Source of the DNA: Nocardia australiensis
GTDB lineage: Bacteria > Actinomycetota > Actinomycetes > Mycobacteriales > Mycobacteriaceae
Assembly: GCF_020733705.1 (NCBI RefSeq)
Contig: NZ_JAJFZM010000006.1
Location: 148,096 to 212,095, forward strand
Direction: 5' to 3'
DNA length: 64,000 bases
Each line of letters begins with the position of its first letter. Positions within the stretch are counted from its first letter, which is position 1. The notes beneath the pieces are model-generated. The model searched no databases, was not told where the DNA came from, and was given only the letters and a program-made list of their open reading frames with translations. The translations under genes were made by a program, and so were the position numbers. This document shows positions 46,043-55,012 of the stretch, one piece after another.

Positions 46043-46200
46043 CCCTCCGCCGACTGCCCTAGCCGTTCGTCGGCATTCCTTCTGACGATCGGCTCGAAGC
46101 GTGGCGGTCCAACTACCCTGTAATAGCCAATTGCAGGGTGACTGGAGCAGGTCAGGTGCTCAGCTCGTGACGCGATCCACCCATGCGTCCTGGCAATCGG

Positions 46201-47058
46201 CTAACGGTCCGCTGAGCGGCAACGGCTCGAAACCGGCGGCCCGTTCACATCTGGGACAGAGCACTTGATTCGCGTTGGTTCTGTGACCACGCGGTGATGT
46301 TCATACCAAATTCCAGGGACGGTCGATCCGTCCGGCAACGGCTGCGGTCGCCGGTCCTTTTCTGTTGCGCCGATCTTGTCGCAGATGCGCTGCACCGCGA
46401 GATTCGACTCGTTCGTGCCGATCTCCACGCTGGTGTATCCGGCGTCGTGGATCGCGTCGACGAGGGCGGCCACCGCTTCGCTCGCATAGCCGGCTCGCCG
46501 GTGACTGGGGCCAATCCACCAACCGATGGACGCGAACGACGTCTGGTCGTCGCTGGGGTGCACAGTCGCGCCACCGATCACGGTTGTGTTTGATCGCGAC
46601 TCGATCACCAGAAGCCCGGGAGTCAGGTGGCCGCGCCCGACCGCCTTGATCAGTGCCCGGCCATTTCGTTCTGTCCAACCGTTGCTGGCGAGCATCGCAT
46701 CGTCGATCGTGGCCTCGAGCGGGACTGCGTCCTTCGGCGCCGGTCGGCGCAGGGTGAGCCGCGAGGTTTCGATGTCCCGCAGCACGTCATAGCGTGCACT
46801 GCTTTCCTTGCTGGCAAGTTCGCTGACGCGCCACACCCAGAGCCAAACCGCGACGAGTACGGTGGCCACCACGAACAGCAGCCAGACACCAACAATGAGT
46901 TCGGTTGCGGCGGAGGGAAATCCGGCCGTAGCCGCGACGCCGAGGACTGCTGCGGGAAACCCGAGGAGCGCGATCCATCCCGCCAGCCCAAGGGTCGCAC
47001 GCCGGGGCCAGTGCTGAAATGACGCTTTGGCAGCAGCGATTCGCCAGGTGGGGAACAT
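46201..47058 (-). CDS. GNAT acetyltransferase with N-terminal membrane segment
   Basis: 285 residues. Two hydrophobic helices at about 22-42 and 52-75 are followed by a RimJ/RimL-type GNAT domain from about 100. The acetyl-CoA loop is GPSHRRAGYASEAVAALVDA, and EIGTNESNLAVQRICDKIG completes the fold. Membrane-tethered N-acetyltransferases of this kind are uncommon. The C-terminal 30 residues are variable. 47059-47392 upstream holds no recognisable gene. Confidence 0.8.
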   Translation of the reverse strand: MFPTWRIAAAKASFQHWPRRATLGLAGWIALLGFPAAVLGVAATAGFPSAATELIVGVWLLFVVATVLVAVWLWVWRVSELASKESSARYDVLRDIETSRLTLRRPAPKDAVPLEATIDDAMLASNGWTERNGRALIKAVGRGHLTPGLLVIESRSNTTVIGGATVHPSDDQTSFASIGWWIGPSHRRAGYASEAVAALVDAIHDAGYTSVEIGTNESNLAVQRICDKIGATEKDRRPQPLPDGSTVPGIWYEHHRVVTEPTRIKCSVPDVNGPPVSSRCRSADR

Positions 47059-47392
47059 GCGAGAACAGTATTCGATTCCGTCGTATTCGGCGCGGGTCCG
47101 TCGTTTGGTTCTTCGGCAAGCAGTGGGCGTGTGGAAAGGATCGGGGGCGGTGCGCTGTGGACCCAGAAGAGCTTCTGCGCACTGGTTGCCGAAGAATGCA
47201 CTCTCCTGCCGCCTATCGCGCGTTCGACGGACGAGACCGGCTGCGCCTTGAGACGTCCCACAATGCCGAATGCAGGATGTTCGGTCGGTGTCGTATCCGG
47301 CCCCGTGGAATGGGTGACTGTTGATCTCGCGAACGCGCGCACATGCCGATGTGCGGACACATCGCGGTGACGGTCGCGCGGCGCATTCACTA

Positions 47393-48136
47393 TCAGCCTC
47401 CGCTCAGTCCCCATTCATCGAGGCCGGTGTAGACGCGGGCAACTCGGAGCCCTGATGCGTCGAAGCATTCGGCCTCTCCGGTATGGATCGCGATCAGCGA
47501 ATCCGGGCCTCGCCACCAGGTATCGGCCAGGCTGCGAATCTCGGTCACAGGTTCGAAGGTGCTCAACGGCAGCTCGTCGATCGCATCACCGCGAATCGTG
47601 CTGATCTGCGTAGCCCAGCGGGACGCATGGTGAGCCAACGCAACCGATTCGATCCATCCTTCGATGCTCGCGTGCAGGGGCACCCACCGATCGCCATCGA
47701 TGCCGAACTCTCCTGCGGGACCGATCATGAACGCATAAGCCATCGACACTCGCTGCGCCCCTGCCTCGAACCACCCAATCCGCTCGGGCTCCCCGGTCGA
47801 CAACTCGGCACGCAGCATCTTGGGCCCGCCCTCGTACTCCGGAGACGGCGGCAGAGTCAAGCCACCCCATCGCCGCTGAAACTCGACGACACGGTCGACT
47901 TGCGTTGCCGGAATGCCGATTTCGAGCCAAGGGCCGATATGCTCCTGCAACTGAGGGCATTCGACGCGAATACATTGGGTCGAAATGAACCACTCGGCCC
48001 GGCGCGTGAGCCGCTCGGACGAATCGACAATCGGCTGCAGATCCACGCGGCCGACAGTAGCCGACTCGGCAATTCGCACGAACACGCGCTCATGCCGCTG
48101 GGCGGGCGTTGGCCGGAGCCCGCCAAGCACTGTCAT
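47393..48136 (-). CDS. Hypothetical protein
   Basis: 247 residues from the ATG at 48136; a longer frame to 48397 is Arg rich and unlikely. It has a well-behaved soluble alpha/beta composition (EFQRRWGGLTLPPSPEYEGG, FGIDGDRWVPLHASIEGWIE, ARVYTGLDEWG). The pattern is faintly like SMI1/KNR4-type proteins, but I do not claim membership. No toxin gene is adjacent. Confidence 0.55.
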   Translation of the reverse strand: MTVLGGLRPTPAQRHERVFVRIAESATVGRVDLQPIVDSSERLTRRAEWFISTQCIRVECPQLQEHIGPWLEIGIPATQVDRVVEFQRRWGGLTLPPSPEYEGGPKMLRAELSTGEPERIGWFEAGAQRVSMAYAFMIGPAGEFGIDGDRWVPLHASIEGWIESVALAHHASRWATQISTIRGDAIDELPLSTFEPVTEIRSLADTWWRGPDSLIAIHTGEAECFDASGLRVARVYTGLDEWGLSGG

Positions 48137-48201
48137 TTGTTGTTCGTGAACAACGCCGCCTGCTGAAGGACGGTGCCGTCGAGAATCGTGAACAACTGCC
48201 G

Positions 48202-48366
48202 TCAAAGCATCCGGGTGAGTTTTTGGTTGGCCGCGTCGAGACTGATTCGCAGACCGTCGACTTCGCCGAGCCAGCCGCGTTCGATTGCCTCGCGCAACCG
48301 GTCGTCGAGGTTGACGATCATGCCCAGCAGCCGAGGTTCCTGCGCCGGGTCCGATCTGAGAACTGG
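48202..48366 (-). pseudogene. C-terminal fragment, recombinase-like helical tail
   Basis: The frame LLGMIVNLDDRLREAIERGW and LGEVDGLRISLDAANQKL resembles the coiled tail of actinobacterial site-specific recombinases. No catalytic part remains. Confidence 0.3.
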
Positions 48367-48374
48367 GCATCTGA

Positions 48375-48722
48375 TGCAGGCTTCTCTGGACCAGCACCGA
48401 GACTCCTGGGCATTCGGGTCCCGAGGCGGGTCAACCCACCCAGCACCCGGATACGCCAGACACCCCTACCGAACACGGCGGCGAGAGCCCGCACCAAACC
48501 CACGACCCCGAGTCCTCACACGCGGGCGAGGACGGCACGAACCCCGGCGGCCGCGACGGTGCGGCCCCGGAACATCAATCACCGCACCAGGATTCGCCGT
48601 CGGAGCATCCCACGCCGCAGGAACGCGCCGACGCCGACCACGGTGCAGGCGATACCGCACGGGAGAACGGCGCGGACAACGACCGCACCCCCGGAGACAA
48701 GACCTGCTCCGAGGACCCCTGA
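48375..48722 (+). pseudogene. Low-complexity Gly/Pro/Asp/Glu-rich tail of a lost protein
   Basis: A plus-strand frame without a start codon, from a stop at 48372 to a TGA at 48722, encodes 115 residues. They are almost all Pro, Gly, His, Asp, Glu, Thr and Ser (EHGGESPHQTHDPESSHAGE as an example). The acidic frame has the best codon structure of the six. It looks like the disordered end of a large protein. 48723-49103 holds no recognisable gene. Confidence 0.3.
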
Positions 48723-49103
48723 CACGGCACGCCGTCAATCCGATACATATCCATGGAGAATCCATGGATCCACCGCCGCGTGCCTCACGAGAGCCCGAAG
48801 GCCAATCGGCGTTCCATGATCGAGGTGCCAGCCACTGATCCGGGCACCTACACCTATCGCTCCGGCGACAGTTCGAATTCAGCTTCAACGATCAATTGTC
48901 CGGCTCGAACCTGCTGGTCACGCCCGTTCCCATCTATCCCGTTAGGGTGCCCCGCCAGGGTGCCCCGCCGCGCGGACGTGGACCTACGACTCCCCGTCGG
49001 GACAGGCATCGATCCAAGCTTCCCAGCTCCCGCCCGTGCCTATCGGCTGGTGGCTGGCAGCCCATCGTGGCGGCGACTGATCCACGCAGAAGAAAGCCTC
49101 CAA

Positions 49104-50126
49104 CTAAAACGGCGGCTCATCGCTCGTCACCCAGGGGTCCGCAATGGGCGGCGGTGCCCGTTCCGGCAGCGGCAGACTGCTGACCACATACAGGTTCAAG
49201 ATGTCGTCTCGGTCGATGAACATGATCTGGCTCCGCTTACTGGCGTCAAGCGCGTTGCCGATCCAAGCTCGAGCTGCTTTGGTAATCACGCCGCCCGCCA
49301 CGATGAAGGCGTGATCCACGAGTACCCGCCTGTTGATCTCTGGATCGAATACCTCATGGGCCAGCATCATTAGGGCCTGATTGTGCAGCTCCGCGACGTT
49401 GGCGTTGCCAGCTTTGGTGACGCCGGATGAGTCGACCTTGCCCTTCTTGGCCTGGATGCCGAAGTAGAGGTAGTTCTGCGTTGGCAACGTGTAGCGCATC
49501 CAGATGTCCTTGCCGTACTCCAAGGCTTTGTCCCTGTGGCCTGCGTTGGTGATGCGATGGAACCCGAGCTGGCGAAACAGAGGCAGAAGGACCTCCTCGA
49601 TCAGCTCGTCCTCACTGCACGTGTCGAGGAACGCTGCCAAGTCGTTCCGGCGCTTTGCCTCCGCTGCCGTCAGGGGCCGGTGCGGGTTAGCCTGCAAGAC
49701 GGTGACGGTGTTTGTCCCGATGTGGCGCATGTAGCAGTGCTTGTCGTCGCCGTAGAACGCCTCGAATCCCTCTCTGGCCAGCACCTCGTTTAGCTGCCGC
49801 AGGGCATTCGGCCGATCGGTGCCCTCGCTCATGGCGTCACTCGGGCTCATCAGGTGATCGATCAGGCGGCAGAAGCCTTCCGGCGGATGCGCGAGACCGT
49901 CATGCGGTTCCGCCAGCATGGCTTCGATGACGTCAGCGGCCCAGCGATGCCGAGTGCTGCCGTCGTGTTCCCAGTCGGTATCGAGATCTTGGAAGAACTC
50001 GGTCAGATACATGCTCGACCGATACGGGAAGTACGGCGGCTCTTGGCCAGGGCCGGGGTTTACGGTGCCAAGGTTTCCGCAGATCAGATCTCCGAGCGCC
50101 TCAGCGTTTCTGCGCCGGAACTTCAT
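49104..50126 (-). CDS. Putative Mrr-like PD-(D/E)XK nuclease
   Basis: 340 residues from the ATG at 50126, with AAGGGGGG four bases upstream. The second half has a restriction-endonuclease-like core: DELIEEVLLPLFRQLGFHRI (about 173-192), Asp207 in YGKDIW and Gln225-x-Lys227 in FGIQAKKGK, which fits the D...QxK variant of Mrr-type nucleases. The first 100 residues (RRNAEALGDLICGNLG, TRHRWAADVIEAML) resemble an all-helical adaptor. No methylase or ATPase is adjacent, so it would be a stand-alone effector, possibly for defence. The IS5-type element lies 83 bases upstream of its start. Confidence 0.6.
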   Translation of the reverse strand: MKFRRRNAEALGDLICGNLGTVNPGPGQEPPYFPYRSSMYLTEFFQDLDTDWEHDGSTRHRWAADVIEAMLAEPHDGLAHPPEGFCRLIDHLMSPSDAMSEGTDRPNALRQLNEVLAREGFEAFYGDDKHCYMRHIGTNTVTVLQANPHRPLTAAEAKRRNDLAAFLDTCSEDELIEEVLLPLFRQLGFHRITNAGHRDKALEYGKDIWMRYTLPTQNYLYFGIQAKKGKVDSSGVTKAGNANVAELHNQALMMLAHEVFDPEINRRVLVDHAFIVAGGVITKAARAWIGNALDASKRSQIMFIDRDDILNLYVVSSLPLPERAPPPIADPWVTSDEPPF

Positions 50127-50351
50127 ACGACCCCCCTTGTCGCAGCGATTGGCGGTGGTGTCCACGCCGATTCGCTGGCGCTCCAGTATATCTGGCCCAC
50201 TGCCTCTAAGTGAGTGACCGGGAACTTGGCGTCGGTGGCCGAGTGTCGGCGATCGGTCCGTGTGGTGGGTGATGGCGGCAGTGCGCGTGTTGGACTCGTA
50301 TACCCGTGTGGCTGAACCGGATTCGTGTCCGCGTGGCACTGTCTGAATAGG

Positions 50352-50401
50352 CGAACTCCTGGTAGATCAACGGTTGTCGAGACCAGATCGCCAGGAGTTC
50401 G
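50352..50401. repeat. Inverted repeat inside the IS5-type element
   Basis: CGAACTCCTGG and CCAGGAGTTCG are perfect 11-base arms separated by 28 bases, just upstream of the transposase start. Such hairpins can insulate transposase expression from outside transcription, or may be ends of a smaller nested element. Confidence 0.5.
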
Positions 50402-50402
50402 T

Positions 50403-51258
50403 GTGCCAGTATTGCCTACTTGCCTGTGTTCGTCATGCCCAGCCCACGTCGCTACCGCGCGGCTGGCGTGCCCGGCGTATCCGTCATCGTGCACCGATGA
50501 GCAGTGGGCGCTACTCGAGCCATTGCTGCCGCCACCAGGAAATACCGCCGGCAAGGGCGGCCGCAGCGAGAAACATCCGCGCCGGCTCGTCCTGGACGCC
50601 CTGTTCTATGTGGTGCGCGGCGGGATCGCGTGGCGTGCACTGCCCAAGGACTTCCCGCCCCGCCCCACGGTCTACGACTTCTTCCTGAAATGAACGAAAG
50701 GTGGTGTGTGGCAACGAATTACCGATGTACTGCGCGACCGTATCCGAGTTGAGTCGGGCCGCGAAGCCACCCCCACGGCCGCGATCATCGATTCCCAATC
50801 GGTGCGCGGTGCCGACACGGTGCCGGGCCGCTCGCGCGGGTGGGACAACGGCAAGAAGATCGGCGGGCGCAAACGCCACATCGCCGTGGACACTATGGGG
50901 CTGCTGCTGGCCGTGGTCGTCACCGCTGCCAGCATCCAGGACCGCGACGGCGCCCACCCGTTGTTGGCATTGATGCGGAACGATTTCCACCATCACGCTG
51001 ACCTGGGCCGACGCGGGCTATACCGGCAGGCTCGTGACCTGGGCGAACAAAGTTCTACGTCTTACCGTCACCATCGTCGAACGCACCGACCCCGGCTTCG
51101 TGATCCTGCCACGCAGGTGGGTGGTCGAGCGGACCTTCGCCTGGATCAGCAAACATCGACGCTGTGTCCGCGACTACGAAACCTTGCCCACCCACCACGA
51201 AGCCATGATCCAACTCGCCACCATCATGACCATGTCACGACGCCTGACCCGCAAGTGA
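50403..51258 (+). pseudogene. IS5-family transposase, broken
   Basis: The GTG start opens a frame with CTDEQWALLEPLLPP and AWRALPKDFPPRPTVYDFF. A TGA at 50691 replaces the expected TGG. The same frame resumes as GVWQRITDVL with IIDSQSVRGADTV (first Asp). A frameshift near 50990 moves the rest to another frame, TWADAGYTGRL (second Asp) to VVERTFAWISKHRRC (Glu). Two lesions make it inactive unless supplied in trans. Confidence 0.85.
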
Positions 51259-51310
51259 CCGGAGTTCCCGGTCACTCACTAAGAAACCGACCTTCCCTCA
51301 AGCCGGGTGC

Positions 51311-51378
51311 TTCCGATACGGATGAGAATTCAGTCGAGTCGACCAGCGCGAACTCCGAGGGAGTCGATCAGAGTGATT
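51311..51378 (+). repeat. 68-base duplicated segment of the HTH-type gene
   Basis: 65 of 68 bases match, in inverted orientation, positions 52151-52218 inside the gene at 51612-52595. The encoded stretch is ENSVESTSANSEGVDQ in both. It lies 31 bases from the end of the IS5-type element, so a paralogue was probably cut by that insertion. The rest of 51281-51611 shows no gene. Confidence 0.85.
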
Positions 51379-51611
51379 CCACGGCCCGGCCGCACCGGCT
51401 CGTCCAGTCACGGCGGTTTCGATCGAGGGTGCAGTCCGGACCCATCAGGTCCAGCTCTCCGCTCGGCGTCGTTCCGACAAGTAGCGACGGGTAACGGTCA
51501 CCGACTGGTCTGTCGGGTCAATCATCGGGGCACCAGACCTGGCTCGGCACTGCCACCTGAGTGCTGATATCTCATCCACCGCAAATGACCGATAGCACCC
51601 ATCGCCGAGCG

Positions 51612-52595
51612 TCACTCAGTCCATCGGCCGACCGACATGTACGCCTTCCGGAACGCTGCGTATAGTTCCTCAGTCCCAGGCGCCCACTCCCCACGCTCGT
51701 ACTTCGCAGCATGCTCCAGGAGGAGTGCGACGTCGATGATCGCGATGCTGTTCGTCTCCCTGTTCTCGTATCTCAGGATGCCGGAATGGCCCCTGCGGTT
51801 GTCAAGTTCCGCCTGATTACGGTCTCCGGCGGTCGTGTATGCACCATTGATAACACGTTCGGCGAGCGCGAATAGTGACGCCGAGCCGCGGGCGAGGCAT
51901 TCGATGATGACGAGAGCGACGACATCCCGGCCGTCGTCCTTGCTCAGTTCGTCGAACACGCCCTGTTCCCGGGCGAGGACCGTCATGATCCTCAGCACCG
52001 CAATCATGTCCACGTGCACGTTGCTATCTTCGGCGAGAATGTTGATCAGGAATGTCGCTGCCTCGTAAGGATCTGTCGGTGCGGTCTCGGTGGCGGTTGC
52101 CATGGCCGAACCTTTTCCGGCAAGAGTCATTTCTTCGCCGTGCGCATCGTAATCACGCTGATCGACTCCCTCGGAGTTCGCGCTGGTCGACTCGACGGAA
52201 TTCTCTTCCGTATCGGAACCACCCCGGCTCGGGGGGAAGCTCGATTCTGTGGCGTTCTCATCCTTGCTGAGCAGCGCGATCCTTCTCCATCGTTCCTGCC
52301 ACAGGTCGGTGTCGAAGTCCGATTCGTCGATCGTCAACGTGTCCTGTTCCGCCACCCTGCGGCAAGCGTCGACAAAAGCAATGACAACCGAAAGAGAAGG
52401 TAGCCGTTTACCTTGGGTTGCATCCCATGCGGTCGCCCGACGCAGCACCCGATATCCGCGAGAAGCACCGGATACCCCATCGGGTCGCTCCGATACTTGC
52501 TGGAGACGTTTGAAACTGGGGAGTCCCGCCGCGGTCCTCAACGAATTAAGATCGGCCGCAAATTTACCTATAGCACTCTGCCGAGTGGTATGCAT
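51612..52595 (-). CDS. HTH-type N-terminal domain protein, unknown C-terminal domain
   Basis: 327 residues. Residues 8-110 (FAADLNSLRTAAGLPSFKRL, ATAWDATQGKRLPSLSVVIA, FVDACRR) match a helical XRE-like domain found at the N-terminus of many actinobacterial signalling proteins. A Ser/Glu/Asn-rich linker follows (about 120-155), then a helical C-terminal domain of about 160 residues (EAATFLINILAEDSNVHVDM, LRIMTVLAREQGVFD). A small membrane protein gene lies just upstream in the same direction. Function unknown; conflict or signalling systems are possible contexts. Confidence 0.6.
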   Translation of the reverse strand: MHTTRQSAIGKFAADLNSLRTAAGLPSFKRLQQVSERPDGVSGASRGYRVLRRATAWDATQGKRLPSLSVVIAFVDACRRVAEQDTLTIDESDFDTDLWQERWRRIALLSKDENATESSFPPSRGGSDTEENSVESTSANSEGVDQRDYDAHGEEMTLAGKGSAMATATETAPTDPYEAATFLINILAEDSNVHVDMIAVLRIMTVLAREQGVFDELSKDDGRDVVALVIIECLARGSASLFALAERVINGAYTTAGDRNQAELDNRRGHSGILRYENRETNSIAIIDVALLLEHAAKYERGEWAPGTEELYAAFRKAYMSVGRWTE

Positions 52596-52614
52596 TCACT
52601 ATTTCCTTGAATTA

Positions 52615-52743
52615 TTACCGCTGGACAAGATAGGCAAGCACCGCGAAACCTGCTGTCAGAATCGCCAGGCAAACACACAACCGCGCTGTGTTACCCCAAC
52701 TGGTAATCGCAACTCGCACCGTTCTGCCGATCTCTTTCCACAC
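52615..52743 (-). CDS. Single-span membrane protein of 42 residues
   Basis: GTG at 52743 with a perfect AGGAGG six bases upstream decides the start. The product opens VWKEIGRTVRVAITSWGNTA and ends with a hydrophobic helix and YLVQR. It ends 20 bases before the HTH-type gene, so the two are likely cotranscribed. Confidence 0.6.
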   Translation of the reverse strand: MWKEIGRTVRVAITSWGNTARLCVCLAILTAGFAVLAYLVQR

Positions 52744-52901
52744 GCTGCCTCCTGTGAACGCCCGATTGTAGTGACAAGTGCACCAAGAACCCGTCCCACT
52801 GTCACCTACCACGGCCAAACCCGGACGAACGCGGACAACCCCGGACATGCTGGGCAGCAGCGCTATTGCGAACTCCGGTATCTACAGCGGACGCGGCATC
52901 C

Positions 52902-53378
52902 TCATGCGGACCGCCGACATCGGCCCGCCCGCGACCCAGGGGTGCGCAACCGGCCACTCGGGATCCTCACCAACATGTTCTGCGTGTCCTGCCGGTCCGC
53001 AGCGACCCGAAAGCCTGAAACACCCGTGCCGTCGGTCAACGACGGGATCCAGGCGAATCCTTGTGCCGACTTCATGCGGAAGTCGATCCGGCTCCCCCGG
53101 GCTTCCGAGCTTCCTACCGAGAGTTCCTGCTCATGATCGATGGTGACGTCGTTGTCGATGCCCGCGTCACGCCACACCTCCCAGATCAGCTCGTGAAATT
53201 CCTCCTCGTCGCAGAATCGGAAGTCGTTGTGATCGTCTGCGAACGGATCCACCAGCGGCTTGATGTGGGTGTTCCAGATCGGCGAGCCGTGCGCATCGCC
53301 GGGCCTCATACACACCCGATGCGCGAAGTGCCTGTCGACGTAGTCCGGCCCATCCTCGCAATCCCCGTCCTGCTGCAT
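52902..53378 (-). CDS. Hypothetical protein
   Basis: 158 residues from the ATG at 53378. The core is acidic (DPFADDHNDFRFCDEEEFHE, LIWEVWRDAGIDNDVTID). The C-terminal part is basic and Pro/Gly rich and may be out of its original context. Not recognised. 53379-53903 carries weak frames on both strands and no identifiable gene. Confidence 0.45.
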   Translation of the reverse strand: MQQDGDCEDGPDYVDRHFAHRVCMRPGDAHGSPIWNTHIKPLVDPFADDHNDFRFCDEEEFHELIWEVWRDAGIDNDVTIDHEQELSVGSSEARGSRIDFRMKSAQGFAWIPSLTDGTGVSGFRVAADRQDTQNMLVRIPSGRLRTPGSRAGRCRRSA

Positions 53379-53903
53379 GGCATACCCTCTTTGCTGTCGC
53401 TGCCGTAGAGCAACAGGATGCTTTGCGGCACCGACAGTTCCAGGGCTACGCAATCTGTCGGCGCCCTGATGGATCGTCGGCAACAACGCGCACGATCGCA
53501 TCAACGCAGCAGCCAGCATCGCCGCGGCCCGCGCTGCATGGCCGGAACTCACTGGCACGCCTCCGCAGATCGGTGGGCCAACACCATCCGCGCCGAGAAA
53601 ATGCGCGAATACGAGGCCGCCGCACCGACGATGTCCCGATACTGACCAGGCCCGATTCCGGGAAGTCATGCTGTGCCAGACCGACGCCAGCACATGGATC
53701 GCCAACCGCTCCTACCCCCGTAGGCAATGCTCGCCTCCAGCCTCACCGAACAGGAGCTGGCCGAACTAACTACGGACGCCGACCGTTGCTCCGGTTCGAG
53801 CGATTCGTGGCCCACGCGCGCGGACCGTCATACGCTCCGTGTTGATCGGCGTTGGGGCCGTGCCCGGGGAGGAACGCGGACATGCGTAGTCAGCGTGACC
53901 AAT

Positions 53904-54248
53904 TCAGGTGCGAGTGTTGGCTCGCATCGCCCAGGCCATGGCGTTGTGGGGTGCCAGTGTGGAGATCGCGAGTGTCGCGTCGCCCAGGCGTAGAACGACG
54001 TTGTCCGGTCCGTGCCATTCGGCCGTGCAGTCCGCCAAGCCATGCGGTACTGCTGTGAGCGCTCGCACGATCCGGTCCAGTCCGGGTGCGTCTACAGCGA
54101 TCAGCAGCCATTCGTCATGCGCACCGACGAGTCGTAGCTCGTCGAGGCAGCGCTCTTCTGAATGGGGCTGTCCGATGTGATGGTCGAGCAGGTGATCGTG
54201 ACCGCCGAATAGAGTGGTCCGCTGCTTGGCTATCGAGAACCGTGTCAT
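53904..54248 (-). CDS. Hypothetical protein
   Basis: 114 residues from the ATG at 54248, with GGTGGA upstream. Segments are LDELRLVGAHDEWLLIAVDA, IVRALTAVPHGLADCTAEW and DNVVLRLGDATLAISTLAPH. It looks like a compact single-domain protein with sound codon use, but I cannot assign a family. Confidence 0.5.
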   Translation of the reverse strand: MTRFSIAKQRTTLFGGHDHLLDHHIGQPHSEERCLDELRLVGAHDEWLLIAVDAPGLDRIVRALTAVPHGLADCTAEWHGPDNVVLRLGDATLAISTLAPHNAMAWAMRANTRT

Positions 54249-54480
54249 CTGTCCACCTTTCGGACCTGCCCCGGACAGTCCTGAGTGACGACAACAGGGA
54301 AGCACAATGCTCTGACCGGCTGAGATATGGGTTCGAAGCACCACTTCGTTTGCGGGGGGATTCTCGGTTCGGTCCGGGGCCAGACCAGTCGTCCTGCTCG
54401 GCCACCCACAGCCGCCAGCACGAACGATAGCGACGCAGAGCGACGCAAGCGAGCAACACCCCGGCGCCATCCGAGATCTT

Positions 54481-54690
54481 CTATTCGCTCCGATCGGACG
54501 ACGCACGCCCCGGGAGTGGATAGATCGGTGATCGGTACGGCCCAGCGAGTGTCTTTGCTCGGAAGGGTTCGGTTGCCTCGATTGCATGCTGGACGTTGTC
54601 GATGAGCTGGTCGTAGGTCATGATCTTGATACGGCTGACGTCAGCGTTATGGTTGCGGAACCTTTCACTGCGGCCGGCTTGCCCCGCGTC
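54481..54690 (-). pseudogene. C-terminal fragment resembling a Shedu/DUF4263-type nuclease tail
   Basis: SRIKIMTYDQLIDNVQHAIE near the end of a minus-strand frame resembles the last helix region of DUF4263 nucleases. The catalytic part is absent, so this is a weak call. 54249-54480 has no gene. Confidence 0.25.
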
Positions 54691-54750
54691 TGACTTCTCG
54701 ACACCGCATTCGGCAAGACCTGCCATGGGTCGCGGCCCAGGGGCATCAGC

Positions 54751-54912
54751 ATGCACTGGCTACGCCACACCACCCTGACCTGAGTCGAACGCACCTTCAG
54801 CTACGCCGTCGCCCGCGAATACGCCGGACACCGCGGCAAGAACAGCGGTACCACCGCCACCTACGTCAAGTCCTTGCACAAGGAGTCGCCCATCCGTCTT
54901 GACCCGCGCTAA
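54751..54912 (+). pseudogene. Tyrosine recombinase C-terminal remnant
   Basis: MHWLRHTTLT carries the HxLRxT signature (catalytic His and Arg). A TGA follows where Trp is expected, then YAVAREYAGHRGKNSGTTAT and YVKSLHKE, the usual end of actinobacterial phage-type integrases including the second catalytic His region. It marks a decayed integrase at the edge of the mosaic region; no att repeat was found. Confidence 0.6.
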
Positions 54913-55012
54913 ACAGCTTCGTCTCCCGGATCGATTCCCGCCGACGACGGGCTGCCCGGCCTGCAACGCGCCGCAAACAGCGCAAGCAGCAAGGGATTCG
55001 GGCACTCGCCTG

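Larger units (their letters stand above)
50209..51280 (+). mobile_element. IS5-type insertion sequence, degenerate
   Basis: 1072 bases bounded by perfect 18-base inverted repeats AGTGAGTGACCGGGAACT (50209-50226 and, reversed, 51263-51280). CTA/CTAA-like bases at both junctions may be the target duplication. The left 190 bases before the transposase contain a strong hairpin (50352-50401). It separates the nuclease gene from a partial copy of the HTH-type gene. Confidence 0.8.

Noticed and set aside
53418..53645. Plus-strand frame with a plausible helical end (AEKMREYEAAAPTMSRY)
   Set aside because: Three frames look equally plausible here and none matches a family.
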